DNA from: Bacteroidaceae bacterium
GTDB lineage: Bacteria; Bacteroidota; Bacteroidia; Bacteroidales; Bacteroidaceae
Assembly: GCA_016302435.1 (NCBI GenBank)
Contig: JAEDNQ010000091.1
Location: 1-9,264 of the forward strand
DNA: 9,264 nucleotides
Reading direction: 5' to 3'
Translations under genes and position numbers: made by a program
The notes under the pieces: model-generated
Databases searched by the model: none
Told to the model about the DNA's origin: nothing
Seen by the model: the letters and a program-made list of their open reading frames with translations, nothing else
Shown here: in pieces, positions 6,672 to 9,264 of the stretch
Position numbering within the stretch: the first letter of the stretch is position 1
How the letters are laid out: each line of letters opens with the position of its first letter

Positions 6672-6701
6672 CCTTTGCGATTGAAGTGTCAAGCGCAAAG
6701 G
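6672..6701 (-). promoter_or_regulatory. Hairpin in the ftsA-ftsZ spacer
   Basis: Arms CCTTTGCG (6672-6679) and CGCAAAGG (6694-6701) pair perfectly. Inside them, after one mismatch, TTGA (6681-6684) pairs with TCAA (6689-6692) around a 4-nt loop. The hairpin begins 14 bases after the ftsA stop, and its far arm ends 51 bases before the ftsZ ATG. No T-run follows it on the minus strand, so it is not a standard terminator. It may be an RNA-processing or stability element, or a partial attenuator that sets FtsZ output relative to FtsA. Confidence 0.6.
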
Positions 6702-6715
6702 GAATCAGAGAAATT

Positions 6716-8347
6716 CTATTTCTTTTTGTTGTCTGAACTGTCTTCGTTGACGAGGTCATTGAGGAAGATGCGCATACGCCCGAAGAGGCTGTTGTCGCTG
6801 TTGGCCTTGTTGACCTGCTGGATGAGCTCGTCTACGGCTTTCTTGAGGAGTTCGGCCAGTTCGGCTCCTTCTGTGAGACTCTGTCTGAACTTTTCCTTGT
6901 CCTTGAGAGCGGCGACGGCCTTCTCGTATTTCTCACCTATAGCATCGTCGAGAATGGTGAGCGAGAGTTGCTGAGCCCTCTGTCTGACGGCTTTGTCCTT
7001 GCCGTAGTTCTTCAGTTCCTTCATCTGTATCTGAACCTTTTCGTATGCCTCACGAATGTCGCCCTTGATTTTGTCGAAGGCGATGGCATCCTGTGCCTCG
7101 GCTTCTGCTTCTTCTTGCTTGCGGCGTCTTTCCTCATCCTTGGCCTGCTGGTCAACGTAGCCTTGTGTGTTTTCGAATGAGGCGCCTCCGCAGGGGAGTG
7201 TGCCAGAGAGGAGGAGGGAGAGGATGGATGTTGTCTCTGGGCGGTCGAGCTTGAGGGCTGATGCCTGTGCAGACGTGGTCACCATCTGGTTGACCTTTGT
7301 GGCTAAGCGGACTTTGTCCACCTTTGTGCTCTTGATGAATGCCTTGACAATATTCTTCATGTTGCTGCCGCCTCCTGTGATGACAAGGCCGGCGAGGAGT
7401 TTGCCGCTATAGTCGGAGTTGACTATCTGATTGCTCACATTGGCTATGATTTCGCCCATGCGCGCTTCGATGACATTCTTGATCTGAGCCACCTCTATCT
7501 GACGACCGTCGGTAGTGGTGTAGTGCTGCTCCTGGCTCTCGTCCGCCGATTCGGCATCTTGGCATGCGTCGCCATACTTTATCTTGATGTCTTCTGTCTC
7601 TGCCTCGTCAACGGGGAGTGTGGCGAGGTCTTTGTTGATGTTGTTTGAGCCGAGAGGTATGGTGACGAGGTAGCGCACAATGTTGTTTTTGAAGACCACG
7701 AGAGTTGTCGTGTCTGCTCCAAGGTCGACAAGGGCGCATCCTGAGCGTTTCTCCGCATCGGTCAACACGTTGTTGGCGAGGTGGAGGGGCGAGATGAGCT
7801 CTTCGACAACATCTATGCCTGCATTGGCAAAGACTGTGCTCACATTGGCTCTGAGCTTGTTCTTGGCTATGATGTTGAGGAACTCTCCCTCTACGTTTGT
7901 GCCCATGACTCCTACAGGCTCAGCTACGCTATTGGAGTCAACGACAAACTCCTGCGGATAGTTGTCGAGCACTTCGCAGTCGGAGAATGGTATGTCGTAG
8001 CTCTCGGAGCGTATAGCGTCGATGAGGTCATTGCTAATGTAGCTCTGTGTAAGCAGATTGCGCTTGATGACACACTTGTATGACCTCATGGATTGTCCGC
8101 CCAAGCCCACGTATGCGCGCTGTATCTTTGTGTTGAGCTCTTTTTCGAGTTTGGTGATGATGTTGGAAAGACTCTGGTAGGTCTTTTCGATATTATATAC
8201 GACGCCGCGTTTGATGCAGCCCGCTGTGTCCTCTTCAGCGTAAGCGAGAACCTGCATCGTGCCGTCTTTCTTTTTACCTGCCACGCCTGTTATCTTTGAC
8301 GAGGCAAGTTCGATTGCAACAATAAAGTCTTTGTCAGAAGTAGCCAT
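6716..8347 (-). CDS. ftsA: Cell division protein FtsA with long C-terminal helical insertion
   Basis: FtsA is an actin-fold ATPase that anchors FtsZ filaments to the membrane and recruits later division proteins. Visible motifs are phosphate-1 VAIELASSKI (10-19), the SHS2 (1C) region (about 75-165), phosphate-2 ALVDLGADTTTLVVF (205-219) and the adenosine motif GLVITGGGSNM (320-330). At 543 residues it is over 100 longer than E. coli FtsA (about 420). The extra part follows the actin fold at about 390 and is highly charged, with a likely coiled coil (403-515, rich in Glu, Lys, Ala and Gln). It ends in LFGRMRIFLNDLVNED (521-536), an amphipathic helix that fits the membrane-targeting sequence. 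The 30-bp spacer from ftsQ implies co-transcription. No Shine-Dalgarno is seen before the ATG. Confidence 0.95.
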   Translation of the reverse strand: MATSDKDFIVAIELASSKITGVAGKKKDGTMQVLAYAEEDTAGCIKRGVVYNIEKTYQSLSNIITKLEKELNTKIQRAYVGLGGQSMRSYKCVIKRNLLTQSYISNDLIDAIRSESYDIPFSDCEVLDNYPQEFVVDSNSVAEPVGVMGTNVEGEFLNIIAKNKLRANVSTVFANAGIDVVEELISPLHLANNVLTDAEKRSGCALVDLGADTTTLVVFKNNIVRYLVTIPLGSNNINKDLATLPVDEAETEDIKIKYGDACQDAESADESQEQHYTTTDGRQIEVAQIKNVIEARMGEIIANVSNQIVNSDYSGKLLAGLVITGGGSNMKNIVKAFIKSTKVDKVRLATKVNQMVTTSAQASALKLDRPETTSILSLLLSGTLPCGGASFENTQGYVDQQAKDEERRRKQEEAEAEAQDAIAFDKIKGDIREAYEKVQIQMKELKNYGKDKAVRQRAQQLSLTILDDAIGEKYEKAVAALKDKEKFRQSLTEGAELAELLKKAVDELIQQVNKANSDNSLFGRMRIFLNDLVNEDSSDNKKK

Positions 8348-8377
8348 ATCTGTATGTATTATTTACATGTGTTCTAT

Positions 8378-9154
8378 CTATTTTTTCGATTTGTTTCTCT
8401 TTGTGCAGATAATCTGGTTGTCATATTCGAGGTTTATCCTCTTATATTTGTTCCACCCGACAGTGCCCATGGCTTTGTCGTAGAAGATGCGCAGGTTGCG
8501 GAGCTTCTTCTGGAAGTTGTCGAGTGTGCCGAGATATACTATTTGGTCGCCCACTCTGGGCACTATCTCCACTACTCTTTCGCCTTCGTCATTGCGTGTG
8601 AGGTATATCTGCTCTATCTGTTTGCTCCAGAAGGCATCTGTGCGGAGGAACATGCCAATGTCCACGAGGTTTTTGCTGGCGAAGGTCTCGTCCACGTCGC
8701 CTGAGACAACGACAAAGTCGGACATGTAGCCGCGAGAGTTGGGTATGGCTATTCCCTTGGTGTCGAGGAAGAATCCCTCTCTGCCATCGGGCAGCACGTA
8801 AAGTATGGGGGTGCGCTGAGTGACACTTATGCACACCACGCCCTCTGTTGCCTTGTAGCACTCGGCCGAAAGGATGAACTCGTTCTTCTTTATGGTGGTT
8901 TCTATCCTTTCCGTATCAACATCCTTCATGAGCATGCCTTTGGGATATAGATTAGCATCCTTGAGCATGGTCTCCACGTCTTTCTCATCGATGAACACTG
9001 ACTGTGTCTCCTGATTGACGATGAGCTCCACAGTCCGGCATTTCTCGTTCTCATCGGGCATGGAGAGAAAGAATACGGCATAGACGATGTAGGCAGCCAT
9101 GGAGGTTGCCAGTATCGTGATGAGCGTTGTTTTTATTATCTTGCCTATCTTCAT
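8378..9154 (-). CDS. ftsQ: Cell division protein FtsQ
   Basis: FtsQ is a bitopic inner-membrane protein that links cytoplasmic divisome parts to periplasmic septal synthesis, usually through FtsB and FtsL. The 258-residue protein has a short basic cytoplasmic start (MKIGKIIK), one membrane helix (about 9-31), a POTRA-like domain (about 40-115) and a beta domain with VTQRTPILYV (111-120), the usual Arg-x-Pro strand of the family. The tail is Lys-rich. Sequence identity across this family is low, so the name rests on the architecture plus the position directly before ftsA and ftsZ. The ATG at 9154 lies inside the first unit of a 19-bp repeat array and has no Shine-Dalgarno. The next gene upstream, expected to be a mur ligase, is not in view. 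Confidence 0.93.
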   Translation of the reverse strand: MKIGKIIKTTLITILATSMAAYIVYAVFFLSMPDENEKCRTVELIVNQETQSVFIDEKDVETMLKDANLYPKGMLMKDVDTERIETTIKKNEFILSAECYKATEGVVCISVTQRTPILYVLPDGREGFFLDTKGIAIPNSRGYMSDFVVVSGDVDETFASKNLVDIGMFLRTDAFWSKQIEQIYLTRNDEGERVVEIVPRVGDQIVYLGTLDNFQKKLRNLRIFYDKAMGTVGWNKYKRINLEYDNQIICTKRNKSKK

Positions 9155-9264
9155 GAGGTGTGGGGGTGTTAATGAGATGGGTGAGTATTAATGAAGGGGT
9201 TGGGCGCTAATGTAGAGCGTGGGAGCCATTGAAGAGCGTGAGCGCCATTGAAGGGTGTGGGCAC
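9152..9264. repeat. 19-bp degenerate tandem array running into the ftsQ start codon
   Basis: Six successive units with a 19-bp period (one of 20) fill the stretch from the ftsQ ATG to the window edge: 9152-9170, 9171-9189, 9190-9209, 9210-9228, 9229-9247 and 9248-9264 (cut by the edge). The best units read like TTGAAGAGCGTGAGCGCCA on the plus strand, and those nearest ftsQ are more diverged. The unit at the gene carries the start codon: minus-strand CTCATGAAG sits where the neighbouring unit has CTCATTAAC. One minus-strand frame is open from the edge to a TAA at 9169-9171, so the end of an upstream gene cannot be fully excluded, but the peptide is not recognisable. Confidence 0.75.

Noticed and set aside
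6621..6698. 26-residue N-terminal extension of FtsZ
   Set aside because: The segment does not resemble FtsZ and overlaps the spacer hairpin. MVENDD at 6620 fits the family start.
6087..6974. 295-codon plus-strand frame across the ftsZ-ftsA junction
   Set aside because: It is the complement of two well-supported genes, the translation has no recognisable domain, and no promoter was seen.
8354..8368. ATGTA-TTATT-TACAT inverted repeat in the ftsQ-ftsA spacer
   Set aside because: A five-pair AT-rich stem is too weak, and is likely by chance in an AT-rich leader.

Overview
This window reads as core chromosome of a Bacteroidota bacterium, most likely Prevotella or a close relative. The signs are a promoter with a perfect TAnnTTTG -7 box ahead of gyrB, start codons mostly without Shine-Dalgarno sequences, a short GyrB without the long enterobacterial insertion, a PorT-type outer-membrane barrel, and FtsQ/FtsA/FtsZ with Bacteroidota-style sequences and C-terminal extensions. 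The genus is inferred from recalled protein similarity. No phage, transposon, CRISPR, tRNA or rRNA is visible.

Layout. On the minus strand at the left are priA (replication restart helicase) and, upstream of it, a small secreted beta-barrel protein. A 247-bp divergent promoter region separates the barrel gene from gyrB, which runs rightward. gyrB converges on ftsZ, with a 17-bp perfect stem between them that acts as a terminator. The right half is the minus-strand division block, transcribed ftsQ, ftsA, ftsZ: the 3' end of a division and cell-wall (dcw) type cluster. The upstream gene, expected to be a mur ligase such as murC, lies outside the window.

How the genes relate. FtsQ is a bitopic divisome protein, FtsA tethers FtsZ to the membrane, and FtsZ forms the ring. 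GyrB and PriA serve chromosome topology and fork restart. The barrel protein has no obvious functional link to them.

Unusual content lies mainly between genes. Short-period degenerate tandem arrays occur in three places: 10- and 11-bp units downstream of and across the priA stop, about 10-bp units with a 37-bp duplication downstream of gyrB, and 19-bp units running into the ftsQ start codon. There is also a paired AAACAG/CTGTTT inverted repeat upstream of gyrB and a strong hairpin between ftsA and ftsZ. Among the proteins, PriA appears to lack the winged-helix domain, and FtsA has a long charged helical insertion before its membrane-targeting helix. I found no clear new multigene system. The intergenic arrays and the remodelled PriA and FtsA are the points most worth checking.
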